Assembly: GCA_963573315.1 (NCBI GenBank)
Contig: OY752146.1
Span: forward strand, 2,542,001 to 2,606,000
Origin: Entomortierella parvispora
Taxonomy: Eukaryota; Mortierellomycota; Mortierellomycetes; Mortierellales; Mortierellaceae
Length of the DNA: 64,000 nucleotides
Direction: 5' to 3'
Each line of letters begins with the position of its first letter. Position 1 is the stretch's first letter. The notes beneath the pieces are model-generated. The model ran no database searches, was not told the origin of the DNA, and saw only the letters and a program-made list of their open reading frames with translations. This document shows positions 11,101 through 21,158 of this stretch, piece after piece. The position numbers and the translations under genes were made by a program.

Positions 11101-13642
11101 TTCTACTCGTCGTCACTTTATTATTTCATCCTTGTCCACCTGTCCATCCGCCCATCACATCTTGACACACAGCCACCTTGTCGTGTCAATTCCTCTTTTC
11201 CTTTTCTGACTTTTCTTCATTGTCAATGTTCACTGAGGTCCATCGCGATTCATCTATGACCTTTGTTTTAAAAACTACCTGTCTGCACCATTGTATTAAC
11301 GCAACCTTCCCTTTTTTTTTCTTTCTGTGTGCCATTGTTTGGTTGTAGATGGACGACTTTTATGAGCAGCTACTGAGCATGTCATTTGAACAATCGAGCG
11401 ATGCCATCACAAAGTGTCGCGACCTGGCACGGGAGCATGGGTTTACAGTCAAGCAGGAGACCAGTTCGAACAAGGTAACGTGCAGACTGACAGCAATTAT
11501 ATTTAGATGTGTGGGGCACTGTGGTGTGGGTAGAGACTCTCTCTGCTGCACCGCCTTCGCTGACAAAGCGGTCGCGTTATTTTGATCAAGAGAGAGAGAA
11601 AAGAAAGAAGATGATGCAGTAGAAGTTCATTGATCACACAGAGATATTAGCCTGGGGCAGTCCAGGTTTTTGCCGGCAAATCGAGCCTTCTGGGGGGCTG
11701 CGTGACAGGACCAAGAGAATCGAATTGAGAAACGAGAAAGGAGTGAAGAGAGGGGGGGTCGTGACCACAACAAATGTTCCTTCGGAAAAATGGCGCCAAC
11801 AACAACAACAAACAAGAAAAAAAAAGGGGGGGGAGGGAGTGTGGGTGCATATCCTTTTATACTTTCACCGACAGGGGAGGTGTCTCTTTTGGTTGTCTGG
11901 TGTGCATGGCGTTTTTGTTTGTTGCTGCACCACCCCCTGTGTCTTTCACCATGGTCCACGTTCCTGAGGTGTACAGAACGGAAATGCAATGCTCTCAATG
12001 CTAAAGAGTCGATATTTTTGTCTTTTGTTGGCGTGTGCGTGTTGTTTGCTAAAAAAGTAACCACCACGCGAAGGATGTGGTTCGGAAATCGTGGCATTTG
12101 GCTCTGTCCATGGTCCGAGCGGGGGTTCGATAGGCTTTTCTGCTGACTAACGCCCACATGGACGCGCGCGCGCCACTCTCTTTATCTTTTTTTTGCCTCT
12201 AGAACGTCTACCTGTACTGCTCAAGGGAAGGTGTGCCCGACTCTGTCAAGAACAATAAGGAGATCAAGCGGAAACGCCTGTCGATGCGCTGCGACTGCAA
12301 GTGGCGTATAACCCTCTTCCAACAGGACACCAAACTCTGGATCTTCCGAAAGGCTATGAACCCGGCCTCAATGGTCCACAATCACCCCTTGATTTCTCCA
12401 GACGATATTCGTCAGCCGTGGCCCACCATCGTTTTTGACCGAATTGCGTTTTACGCGAATCAGAGGAATCTGACTACGGCTGAGACGCGTGAGCGAATCA
12501 AAGAAGAGTTCCCGGACCTGGTCTGGGACGAGCGGCGGTTCTATAACCGTCTGACAGAAGAACGCAAGCAGATGAAACTGCGCGACTCTGAATGTCGAGT
12601 GTTCGCAATCATGGAGCTGGCTGCGCGTATCGCCAGTTTATCCAGCGCGGATCCAACAACGTCGAACAAGGTCATCTCTGTAATGGAGAATGTCTTGTCA
12701 GAGATTTGTGATCAACTTCGAATTGACCCTGCCGGAGCCATTTCTCGTGTCTTGACTTCACCCCCACCCTCCGCTGGCGGAGGAGGAGGACTGGTCGGTT
12801 CGCTGGTCGGAGGCTCAGGGACGAATAGCGCTAGCGCTTCCTCGATGAACATGACGTCTCCTACCACGGCCAGTCCAGGATTCAGTCCGTCATCCACGGC
12901 GACCTCTCCCGTGGGATCTTCGGATTACATGGTAACCTACCCAGGGTGTGTGATCTCGGTCAAGAACACTCCCAATCAAAAAGGTCGACCTTCCTCCGTT
13001 TCGTCGCCCTTGGTCGATTCTAGCTATGGCTTGGGGCTGGGTATGTCACCACTGAACGATCGGAAGCGGTCTCTGAGTGAAGAATGTTTTACGCGTCATG
13101 GAGCGACGCCCACACCGCAACAGGCGCAACAGCAGCCGCACTCGTTTGCAGCGGCTATGAGCGCCACTCAGATGATGAACCATTTGGATATGACGGCGGC
13201 GGCCGGAGGATTGGATCCTACAGCCTCTGGGATGTTGATGATGTCAGCGGGAGGGTATCATCACCATAATTCGCAGCATGCACAAAACCCTCCACAGCAA
13301 CAACAGCAGCAGCAACAGCAGCAACAACAACATCACCATCATCCATTCCAACCGCAAGAGCAGCATCATCACACTCATCATCACTCTTCTCAGCCGCATC
13401 AACACCAACACCACCATACGTTGCCATCTGGCATGGCAACGGCTACAGGTTTCCGCCCAGCCACGTCCTCTGCGCCTTCTTCGACTTCATCCGCGCAACA
13501 ACCGCAACTACATTTTCATCCGCATCAGCACCAGCAACACGTGCAACATCAGCAACATCAGCAACAGCAGCAACATCAGCAACAACATCAGCAGCAACAG
13601 CAGCAGCATCCTCACAGCATAGTTGTTGACCACTCTTTCTAA
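7725..13642 (+). CDS. Gln/His-rich regulator with FAR1-type zinc-binding domain
   Basis: Proposed exons are 7725-8649, 8839-8888, 11349-11474 and 12203-13642, giving 846 aa with every junction GT-AG and in phase. Residues 1-325 are a Gln/Ser-rich region with two long poly-Gln tracts. A FAR1/WRKY-GCM1-type zinc-binding domain spans exons 3-4: a CRDLAREHGF helix, then YLYC, then MRCDCKW, ending in the HNHPL signature. A conserved helical part follows (LTTAETRERIKEEFP) to about residue 500. The tail is Ser/Gly, then Gln/His-rich. FAR1-type domains derive from Mutator-like transposases and act as DNA-binding domains in plant FHY3/FAR1. No DDE catalytic core is present, so this looks like a host regulator, not a transposase. 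The 2460-nt third intron is unusually long, and exons 3-4 could form their own transcript starting at the ATG at 11349. No function beyond probable DNA binding is claimed. Confidence 0.7.
9186..9233. repeat. TG dinucleotide microsatellite inside the long intron
   Basis: Interrupted (TG)n run within the proposed 8889-11348 intron. Confidence 0.75.
9320..9342. repeat. Uninterrupted 23-nt T tract
   Basis: Homopolymer of T on the plus strand inside the long intron. It may be a nucleosome-depleted element if an internal promoter serves the exon at 11349, or simply intron sequence. Confidence 0.7.
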
Positions 13643-13824
13643 GTCTTCCTCTTTGTGAACCGCATTAAAGTTATATGGTTTTATTACAATTGGGTAATTT
13701 TGTACAAGGTGAATCCGAAAAAAATGAAAGAGAAGGTGAGAATGATGGGAGGGAGGGGTTTTTGGATCCTTTCCACGGGAAAGGAAAGGAAAGGGGGCTT
13801 GATTTTGCATCAAAAATGTCCTTG
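13643..13824. other. Short convergent spacer
   Basis: 182 bp between the stops of the FAR1-type gene (plus) and the Dr1 gene (minus). It is A/T-rich, with TTTATT at about 13679 that reads as AATAAA on the minus strand, a plausible polyadenylation signal for Dr1. Confidence 0.5.
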
Positions 13825-14679
13825 TTATTGCTGTAGAGTTTGATGTCTTTCTTTGGCCTCTGCAAAGAGTCGGGTCTGTTCTTCCAAAAGCTCCTCGACC
13901 GACTTTCCAGAGTTTTCCAGCCTTCCAGACTTTTTGTCCTTGTCCTTGACTTTTTGTTGGGTCTTGTGATCCTGAAGAACAACCTCGACCTCTGGCAGGT
14001 ATGCGTCGAATCCGAGTGCCTAAAAGAGATTCCAGGACAAAGGTATGTGTTAGAGAGGCTGCCCCAAAGACAACAAAAACTCCACCCAGTGACATCGAAT
14101 ATGCTCGCTCCCTGTGTATTTGTTGAGATTGATTGCTCCTGATCCTGCTCCTAATGACGATATTCCTGTATTGAAATGGGGAGGCGTAGTAGCAATTGGA
14201 TGTCGAAGTGTACCTTGAGAGCTGTGATGACATGCTCGGCAGCAATAGTCTTCTTGGTTTCCTTCTCACAAATCTCGTTGGCTTCTGAGGCAAGCAGGTG
14301 AATAAATTCTATTCAAGATACCACAAGAAAAAAAAAAGTTTAGAAACAGCCTGGACCAAATGTCGTAGCCTCAAGGGTCTCCTGTCCTCCCATGCGAGTT
14401 TATAGAAACAAATGGTGTTACCAACACAGCAATCGATCAGGAGATCACGAGTATCCTTGGCGCATGCAATGTCGTCTGGCATCATTTCGTTAATAAGCTT
14501 CTGTACAGTTGCTGCAAGTTGTCAAGGGCCCAGAGAAGGAGAGAGGGAACGTTAATGCATGAACGGGAGTGAAGCCGGTGGACTCCTGAAGGCGTGCTAG
14601 GTCCTGAGGATGCACTGATGCACTTGCCTTTTGGCAACGACAAGTCGTCTTCATTGTTGCCGCGTTCGGTGTCGCTCAT
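13825..14679 (-). CDS. NCB2: Negative cofactor 2 beta subunit (Dr1), histone-fold repressor of TBP
   Basis: Four exons on the minus strand: 14628-14679, 14422-14511, 14214-14308 and 13825-14019, giving 143 aa. Residues 10-100 form the H2B-like histone fold of NC2-beta: DLSLPKATVQKLI, then DTRDLLIDCCVEFIHLLASE, then AEHVITALKALGF. The charged C-terminal helix (about 105-143) matches the region that contacts TBP in known structures. With its NC2-alpha partner, Dr1 binds TBP on promoter DNA and blocks TFIIA and TFIIB entry. The first intron begins GC (AAAAG/GCAAGTG) instead of GT; the frame and the invariant LPKATV motif require this junction. The other introns are GT-AG. The length fits the family. 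Confidence 0.95.
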
Positions 14680-14921
14680 TGGAGGTGATGTGTCTTTGGC
14701 GGGTTGTGGAGGGAAGCGTGAAGACTCGTGCTAGGCGGACAGTCGGAAAAAAAAGCGCCATAAGAAAAAAAAAATGATGACGTAGGCATTCCATTTTTTT
14801 TTGATTTTTTTGACATACCATTCCATCTGTCCACATCTCAACCAGCCATCCATCACATCACAAGTAGACGCCAAAACAGCCTTCGATTGACACTGCAAGC
14901 TACCAACATACAGATACAGCC
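14680..14921. promoter_or_regulatory. Compact divergent promoter shared by Dr1 and the CID-RRM gene
   Basis: Only 242 bp separate the two start codons, which point away from each other. Several A/T homopolymer runs (for example 14748-14775) sit near the middle, as in many fungal bidirectional promoters. Both products act on RNA polymerase II transcription, so joint regulation is plausible but unproven. Confidence 0.55.
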
Positions 14922-17900
14922 ATGTCCAAGGACGCTAGCAAGGAGCCGCAGGAGGTCACCGACTTCAACAAGGAACTCTACAGCCTGTTTGATTCCAAGA
15001 GTGCGTCTGCCTCAAAGATTGAACGAATCACAAAGATGGCCATGAAGTCTGCCAAGGTAATAACCACGGACCGCGCCACCCCTCGTCTTTCCCCCCCTCT
15101 TTTTCTTCATCAAACAGATACTGCACTGGTGTTTGTGTATTCATTGTAACCAAGTGTTACCATGGCGTCTGATGATCTCGTTCAGAACTTTTGTTGACTG
15201 GAATACTGACTCTTTTCTCCTGTTGTTTCATCACTAGCACTACAAAAATATCGTCTATCTCACGGAGAAGTTCATCACCAGATGTGTACCGGAATACAAA
15301 TTGACAGGATTGTACGTACTGGATTCGATTTGCCGGACCTCACACTCCATCAAGCAGAAAGGATCGGGTGGATCTTTAACGGGGGCAGAATATGTGGGAC
15401 GGTTTGAAAAGAACATTGAGGCCCTGTTTGCAGAGTTTTGCAAGGTTCAGGAAGACAAGGAAAAGGTATGGATTTGTTTGAACAGAACCTTCTATTTTTT
15501 CAATGCTTTTAAGAAAAGTTAGCCCTCCTCTCCCATACCGACATGGACGTCAAGAATCAAAAGCCATGTGTCGCCATCAGTACCACACCAACAGGATATT
15601 CAGGACTGTCAGGATAAAAGGCTTGATCGAGACGGGAGGGCTACATAACTAAAGTAGGGGTGAGAGAGAGAGAGATCTGGAAAAATTGTGAAAGCAATGC
15701 CTTTCCTTCAACTCTGGTTAAATCCACTGCCCATCCTTGACTCTTGTATCCGTTGGATGCCTGGTGAAATGAGGCCCAAAATAATATACCTTTTTCTATT
15801 TTTTGCCCTATACGTGGATGCCAACATAACGACATGGACTCATAGAACGGACAACTCTGGATTGCATTACTGGACTATTTTCATTGGGCACAGGACTAAA
15901 CTTCATTACAGCACTCTCTCAGCAACCACAACCACCCCCTTGCAATAAAGGCTCTTTTAACGTAGACGAAGCCGCACAAATGTATGACTGGATGGAATCT
16001 AAACGCGTTGTCCTCTTTTATTCTCTTCTATATCTCTATGTTTGATCCATTCGTGGCATCGTCGTGCATCGCGTTTTGCCCCCATGTATGGCGTCGTGTA
16101 CCTGCCTGCTATACCTGGCCTTCCTGTCCCCTTCTCGTCGGAATTTGATCATTGGATTCATTTGAACAGGAAAAGGTCAAACGGGTGGTCGAAATCTGGG
16201 AACGATCCTCGACGTTCTCAAGCTCTGTGATCGAGAACATCCGCAAGACTTACTTCCCACTCTTGGAGACCAAGAAATCAACACCTCCTCCCCCACCGAC
16301 GCCACCCGTGCGGTCACCCTCCCCACAAAGAGGTAAAAATAAGAAGCATGGGACACTTTGCTGTCAACATTGTTACATAAAGCTTCACTCTTTATGAACA
16401 TCTTTTAACCCGCCTTGTTATCATTTCATGTAGAACCCGAGCAAAGTGAGGCGGACAAAGCAGCATCCTTGATTTCATCTCTAGCGGCATCTCTTGCACA
16501 GAATGGCACCAACCTCAACATCTCGCCATTGACAAATGATTATACCTCCAGTTCCACCTCCATGCCATCAGCCACATATCCTACCCCCGCCACCTCCCAC
16601 ACATCCACTGGAATTTACGCCTCCTACTCCAATCCTTCTGTCGATGCACCCTCCGACCCCAGGATGCCAAAATCTTCTGCGTCTTCGGCTGCTCCTACCG
16701 CGAATGCGAGCGCGTTTTTAAGCGGAATTGCAGATCCTTCCTCTGCCCTGGCTCTGCAGACATTGTTGGCCACGGTCTCGCATGTCAATGCTGCAACGGC
16801 AACACCGGCGGCGGCTTCGCCTTACATGAACACCTACTCACAGCCGACAACTCCTCAAGTGCCCAGTGACCCGCGCGGAGGCTTCCAGTCAGATTTGCCC
16901 CCGGTGCTGCAACAGCTGCAGGGGTTCCTATCGAATAGCTATACCACGAATCAGGAAACGTTCATCAGTCCCAATAATAATAGCTTGATGCCATCGAGCG
17001 CCTCATCTTCTGGAGTGGATTCATCCCCTTTCAGGAGTGGCGGCGGCGGCGGCATCAAAGGCAACATGTCCTCGTCCGCTGGGCTTGCAATTGCATCTTC
17101 TGTGTCCAGCAATGCTTTTGGCCAAGGAGGATTATCATCAACCGGAAGATCGGCGGGAGGAGCGACCACGGGCCAGTCTACTATTCCAGTTGTGCCTGGA
17201 TGGCCTATGACACATCCATTGCCTCCGAGACCCGCCGCTGCCGCAGGGGCCGGGTCAGGGGCGACAGGAGGAGGAGGAGGAGCGCAGTTGACGACAGCGA
17301 TGGCGTCTGTGCTGCCGGCTCGGGATCCTCGTGCAAGGGTTGATCCCCGATTTGCCGCCAAAGATCAAGGTGCACAGGCGTCTCCAATCCAACCACCGCC
17401 CCAGTCACATCCACAGCTTCGACACGCACTGCCACCGCCACCAACGACGCGTTGGCCCCTTCCTCCGACACCAGGATCCACTGCGAATACAACCGGAACG
17501 AACAAGGGGTCGACGTCAGTGGGTCATGTCCATCCATTACCTCCGCCACCTCATTTGTCTGGCATGCAACGTAATGGTGGTGGACAGAACATGGACCAAC
17601 AGAATGCAGGCATTCCACAAAGACCCATGCCCCAGGCCGCGCCTTTTATGAACGGGAACTTTAACTCTGTAGAAGGTGGAACTGCAAACGGTTTGGGCCG
17701 CGGAAACCTAGGACCACGCCCAATGGATCCCCGGGGCGGTGGTGGAGGAGGAGGAAGCGCAGTACCTCCACAAACTAACATCAAAGTGGAAGAGGACCCC
17801 AGTGTTGGACCAGATCAGATCCGAGGTAAGAAGACAACCCTAAAGACCTCTTTCCGTTACGTAAATCTCTCAAGTTACTAACCCTTGCCGTGTATTGTTT

Positions 17901-18589
17901 TTCATTTCCTGTTTTCTTTTTCATCAGTTGTCACTAGAACACTGTGGGTGGGAGGCACTTTTATTCCAACGATCGCGGATCGCGATCTTGAAGCCATCTT
18001 CACTCCAAAAGGTCCAATTGCGACACTGATGATTAACCATGCTAAATTCAATGCGTTTATCAAGATGGCCTCCCGACCTTCTGCCGAGGCCGCCAAACGA
18101 GATCTGAATCAACAGCAGGTCCAAGGAGAGACCATGAAAGTCGGTTGGGGCTGTGGATTCGGTCCCCGGGATTGTTTTGATTATTCGACAGGAACCAGTG
18201 TGATTCCATTGGACAAGTTGACAGACACGGATCGCAGATGGTTGAGCAACAGTGTCGTCGGAGGGTTTGGACAATTAGAACCTATTCGAGGCGGTGTCCG
18301 GATCTTGGAGCCTAATATTGAGGCGGTGGGACCGGACGGTCGCGAGGCGCTGGCGATGAAACGCGGTGGCGGCGCGGAACGAGGAGGTCGTGGTCGCGGT
18401 CGGGGACGCGGAGGTCCCGTAGGCATGGACCACCAGAGCTTTGCTGCTGCTGGCTCCACTGGAGCAAACCAGCTGCAACTGGGCAAACGAGAGAATAGCG
18501 GCGATAACCAATGGAAGCCTCCAAGACAGGATGCCCAAGGAGACCAGCATGCCATCGAGGCGAGAAAGAAGACTCGATGGGAATCCTAA
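14922..18589 (+). CDS. CID-RRM RNA polymerase II termination factor (Seb1/Nrd1/SCAF4-like)
   Basis: Five exons (14922-15056, 15238-15465, 16170-16332, 16434-17825, 17928-18589) give 859 aa. Residues 1-170 form a CTD-interacting domain: FNKELYSLFDSK, then the YLTEKFI and LYVLDSICR helices, then VVEIWERSSTF. A 460-residue low-complexity Ser/Pro/Gly linker comes next. At about 641-750 lies an RRM with the Seb1/Nrd1 extension: RTLWVGGTF, then MKVGWGCGFGPRDCFDYSTG. The C-terminus has an RG-rich run (GGRGRGRGRGG), typical of RNA-binding tails. Proteins of this type bind phosphorylated Pol II CTD and nascent RNA motifs to direct 3'-end formation. Exon 3 begins with GAAAAG, repeating the last two codons of exon 2; the acceptor at 16169 is the one used here. 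Fission-yeast Seb1 is the closest analogue; an Nrd1-type role in noncoding transcript termination cannot be separated by sequence alone. Confidence 0.9.
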
Positions 18590-18623
18590 TATATCACTGT
18601 AAATGTTGCGTAAAATAACACAA

Positions 18624-18629
18624 AATAAA
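18624..18629 (+). terminator. AATAAA polyadenylation signal of the CID-RRM gene
   Basis: Exact AATAAA 35 nt after the stop codon at 18589. The convergent MED4 stop lies only 56 bp further on, so the two transcripts probably overlap or nearly meet. Confidence 0.6.
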
Positions 18630-18684
18630 CATATCCTTCGTAAAGAAGACAAATCGACTTGCTGTCCCATGGTCTTTATTTGTT

Positions 18685-19872
18685 TTAATTCAGGTCAAGA
18701 TCAAAGATGTCTTCGTCTTCATCCCTATTTTGACCATTATCCTGCTGCTGTTGTTGCTGTTGTTGTTGCTGCTGTTCTTGACGCAGTCTTTCTTCCTCCT
18801 TGATTCTTCCAAAGGAAGTATATGTGTCGTCTTCAGAGCTCGATCCGGAATCAAATTCTTCATCCTCGTCCTGTTCCATGGCATGGGATCCATAGCCATT
18901 GGATACGGCTTGAGGATGACCATCGCCCATGCCAGCATTCGCAATCGCAAGGCCGTCCCTGATTCCTGCCATGTCTGCCCCCGTGGCATTTGCAGTCGCT
19001 GTACCCAATGGTACCGTCGCACCTGGCATGATACTTCCATCAAGAGTCACCAAGGCGGCGGCCGGAATATGTTGTTGGTTAAGGATACCGGCACGCATGT
19101 TAACTTCGCGTGGATAAGGAGGCTCAAATGCCTGATTGGGATCTGCTGGGTTGAAGTTGGGTGGCGCCGATGTAAAGGAACTCAATCGGTTGGCGTACGA
19201 TACGATTTCGCTGATGGAGACGGTCGCTGTTCACGGAACCAAGAAAGGGTGGTTTAGGATCAGAATTGCAAGGTATCGTAGGGTGCCATTTCAGATTGCC
19301 GGGGGTGGAGTTGCTTTGTTCTTACCAGAGCGAGCGTCAGCGGACGCAGCTCGCTTCTCGTCCAGGTTCTCGAGACTGGATTCCAAGACCTGCTTGGCCT
19401 CCAATAGATTAAATATCACAGACATGATGGCCTGATTCTGTTCCTCGATCTGCTGCCGTACCTGCCGGATCCGTTGTTGCTGTTTCTGGTGGAGTTCAAC
19501 TATTGCCAGAGGAGAGATTTAGTTTTGGTCAGACGTGAGGAGGGGGGGGAATAAGCTGTTTTCATTGATTCATTGACATGCAGACGTTGGACGGGTCATG
19601 TTGCAACGGTCCCGATTGGAAATCTTACTCTTCTCAACGGCGCCCATTAATGTCGCGTCCAATTGAACGATCTGCTTCATGATGTCGTTTGGCGCTGCCG
19701 GTGCTGCCTTTCCGTCGGCCAAGACGTCGAGCGCGGTGAAGAGGGCATTGGTCAAACGTGAGTATTCGGTGATCTGTGAGCGGACCTGCTGGCGTAATGA
19801 ATGTTGGGATGTGACGGCCGGAGATGCTGCTGTTGTTCCTGATGATGTGGCCATGGTCGCCACAGAGCTCAT
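18685..19872 (-). CDS. MED4: Mediator complex subunit 4 (middle module)
   Basis: Three exons on the minus strand: 19629-19872, 19326-19499 and 18685-19226, giving 319 aa. The first 140 residues are mostly helical with coiled-coil character (QQRIRQVRQQIEEQNQAI, then VLESSLENLDEKR). Next comes the Med4 hallmark ISEIVSYANRLSSFTSAP followed by a Pro-rich stretch, which identifies the family. The C-terminal 70 residues hold an acidic patch (EQDEDEEFDSGSSSEDD), a 12-Gln run and the acidic end EDIFDLDLN. Med4 sits in the middle module of Mediator and helps couple activators to RNA polymerase II. Codons 81/82 and 139/140 are split by introns, and the joined frame restores the motif exactly. A length of about 320 is normal for fungal Med4. 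Confidence 0.92.
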
Positions 19873-21158
19873 TGTATGTGTATGAGTGTGGGGGGTCCAA
19901 GTGAAAGCAAGGATAAGAACGCAAGTGTGTGTTGAAAGAATGTGTTCTCGAGTGCGTTGAAGGATTGTCCCTGATGAAAAAGCATGGTCTCTGTCCCTTT
20001 GCAAGGGCATGGGGCTGAACACAGCAGTCCCTGGCTCGTTTTGGTGGCGAGACGCGCCACCATTTCTCACTTTCTTTGTTTCTTGGCATCCTCCTTCTCT
20101 GGACTCCTTGATACGATGTGGATTTGTATGATCAATGATAGTGTCCACCGTTGTCAAAAGAGGCCTTCAAGTTTACAAAAGCATTGGTGTACTGTATTTG
20201 CCATATGTCAACATCATCCACAAGCTGGGGTTCATGTTCAAGTCCAGGCTCTGGGTGTGGTCCTAAGAGAACCACAGATTTGCTCCAATGGTCATTATCA
20301 ATACTTTCAAATGGCGGGGACCCTGCAGGCATAGCAGAGGTAGACTTTTCTCCACTTATTGACTTCGAATCAAGGCTCTGGCTTGGAGAGATCTGAAAAG
20401 GACCAGAAGTTGCTGTGCGTTAAACCATTCAGGATCGACCTGCAGCAACCCAGCTGGAGGTGGTGTGAATAGGAAATGTTCTCCGGATCGCCCAGCAGGT
20501 GCGAAGGGTGGATGAGGAGCATGCCGGACGATGACCCGGTGCGGTACACATTATTGAGACTTGAAATGTCGAACACACAGAGCTTGTCAACGGAAGAAAT
20601 CGCAGGAAGCAAACGTCAAGGCTCACGTTCATTCAATCTGAACGACAACGTGAAATGCTGAATGAGAGCACCCAGAGAGAGGGAGAGAGGGGAGGGGGAT
20701 CGAGCCCACAAGTGACGAAGTTTGCAACCACAGAAAAGAGGACCTGGGCCTGGAGAAGGACGACAAGCTGACAGGGCGACAGAGCGCCAGACTTGCTGCT
20801 GGTTCATTCTTGTTCCCATCTCTCTTTCATCGGTTCATTTTGTTCCTTCTCCTCTGTCCACCACCCTCCTCCTCCACCACCACACCATCGTCGCATCACC
20901 ACTCCTCTTGCGCACAGCACCCTTTGTTTCCGCCCCACCCCCTTCCTTTGTTATTCTCACACTCACTCTCTTCTCTCCATTCACCCCATCCTCCTCCTCC
21001 TCCTCTTCCTCCTCCTCTCCCTCTCCTCCTCCCCCTGAGATACCCGCATCATCGCTGTGTCGACACACAAGCCAAATACACCCAGACACCCTTTTTCTCT
21101 TAAGGACTCGAACAACATCCCTTACCCAGGCAGACTTGATTCTCTTTATTAACCCAGC
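19873..21158. other. Divergent intergenic region between MED4 and the exchanger gene
   Basis: The right half (about 20660-21158) is a CT-rich leader for the exchanger gene, with a CTC/TCC-rich block near 20985-21035. The left half holds a stretch of balanced composition at 20130-20640 with minus-strand open frames, listed separately as a possible relic. Nothing else recognisable is present. Confidence 0.55.
20130..20612 (-). pseudogene. Possible decayed coding fragment, unknown family
   Basis: Two minus-strand open segments of ordinary amino-acid composition follow each other in different frames. One, ending at 20370, contains VDKLCVFDISSL. The other, ending at 20132, contains DVDIWQIQYTNAFVNLK. 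A third frame across 20365-20560 also stays open (LLQVDPEWFNAQQLLVLFR). No splice pair joins them cleanly and no start codon is convincing. The even base composition, unlike the pyrimidine-rich flanks, could alone produce protein-like reading in several frames, so this is a weak call. No homology is claimed. Confidence 0.2.
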
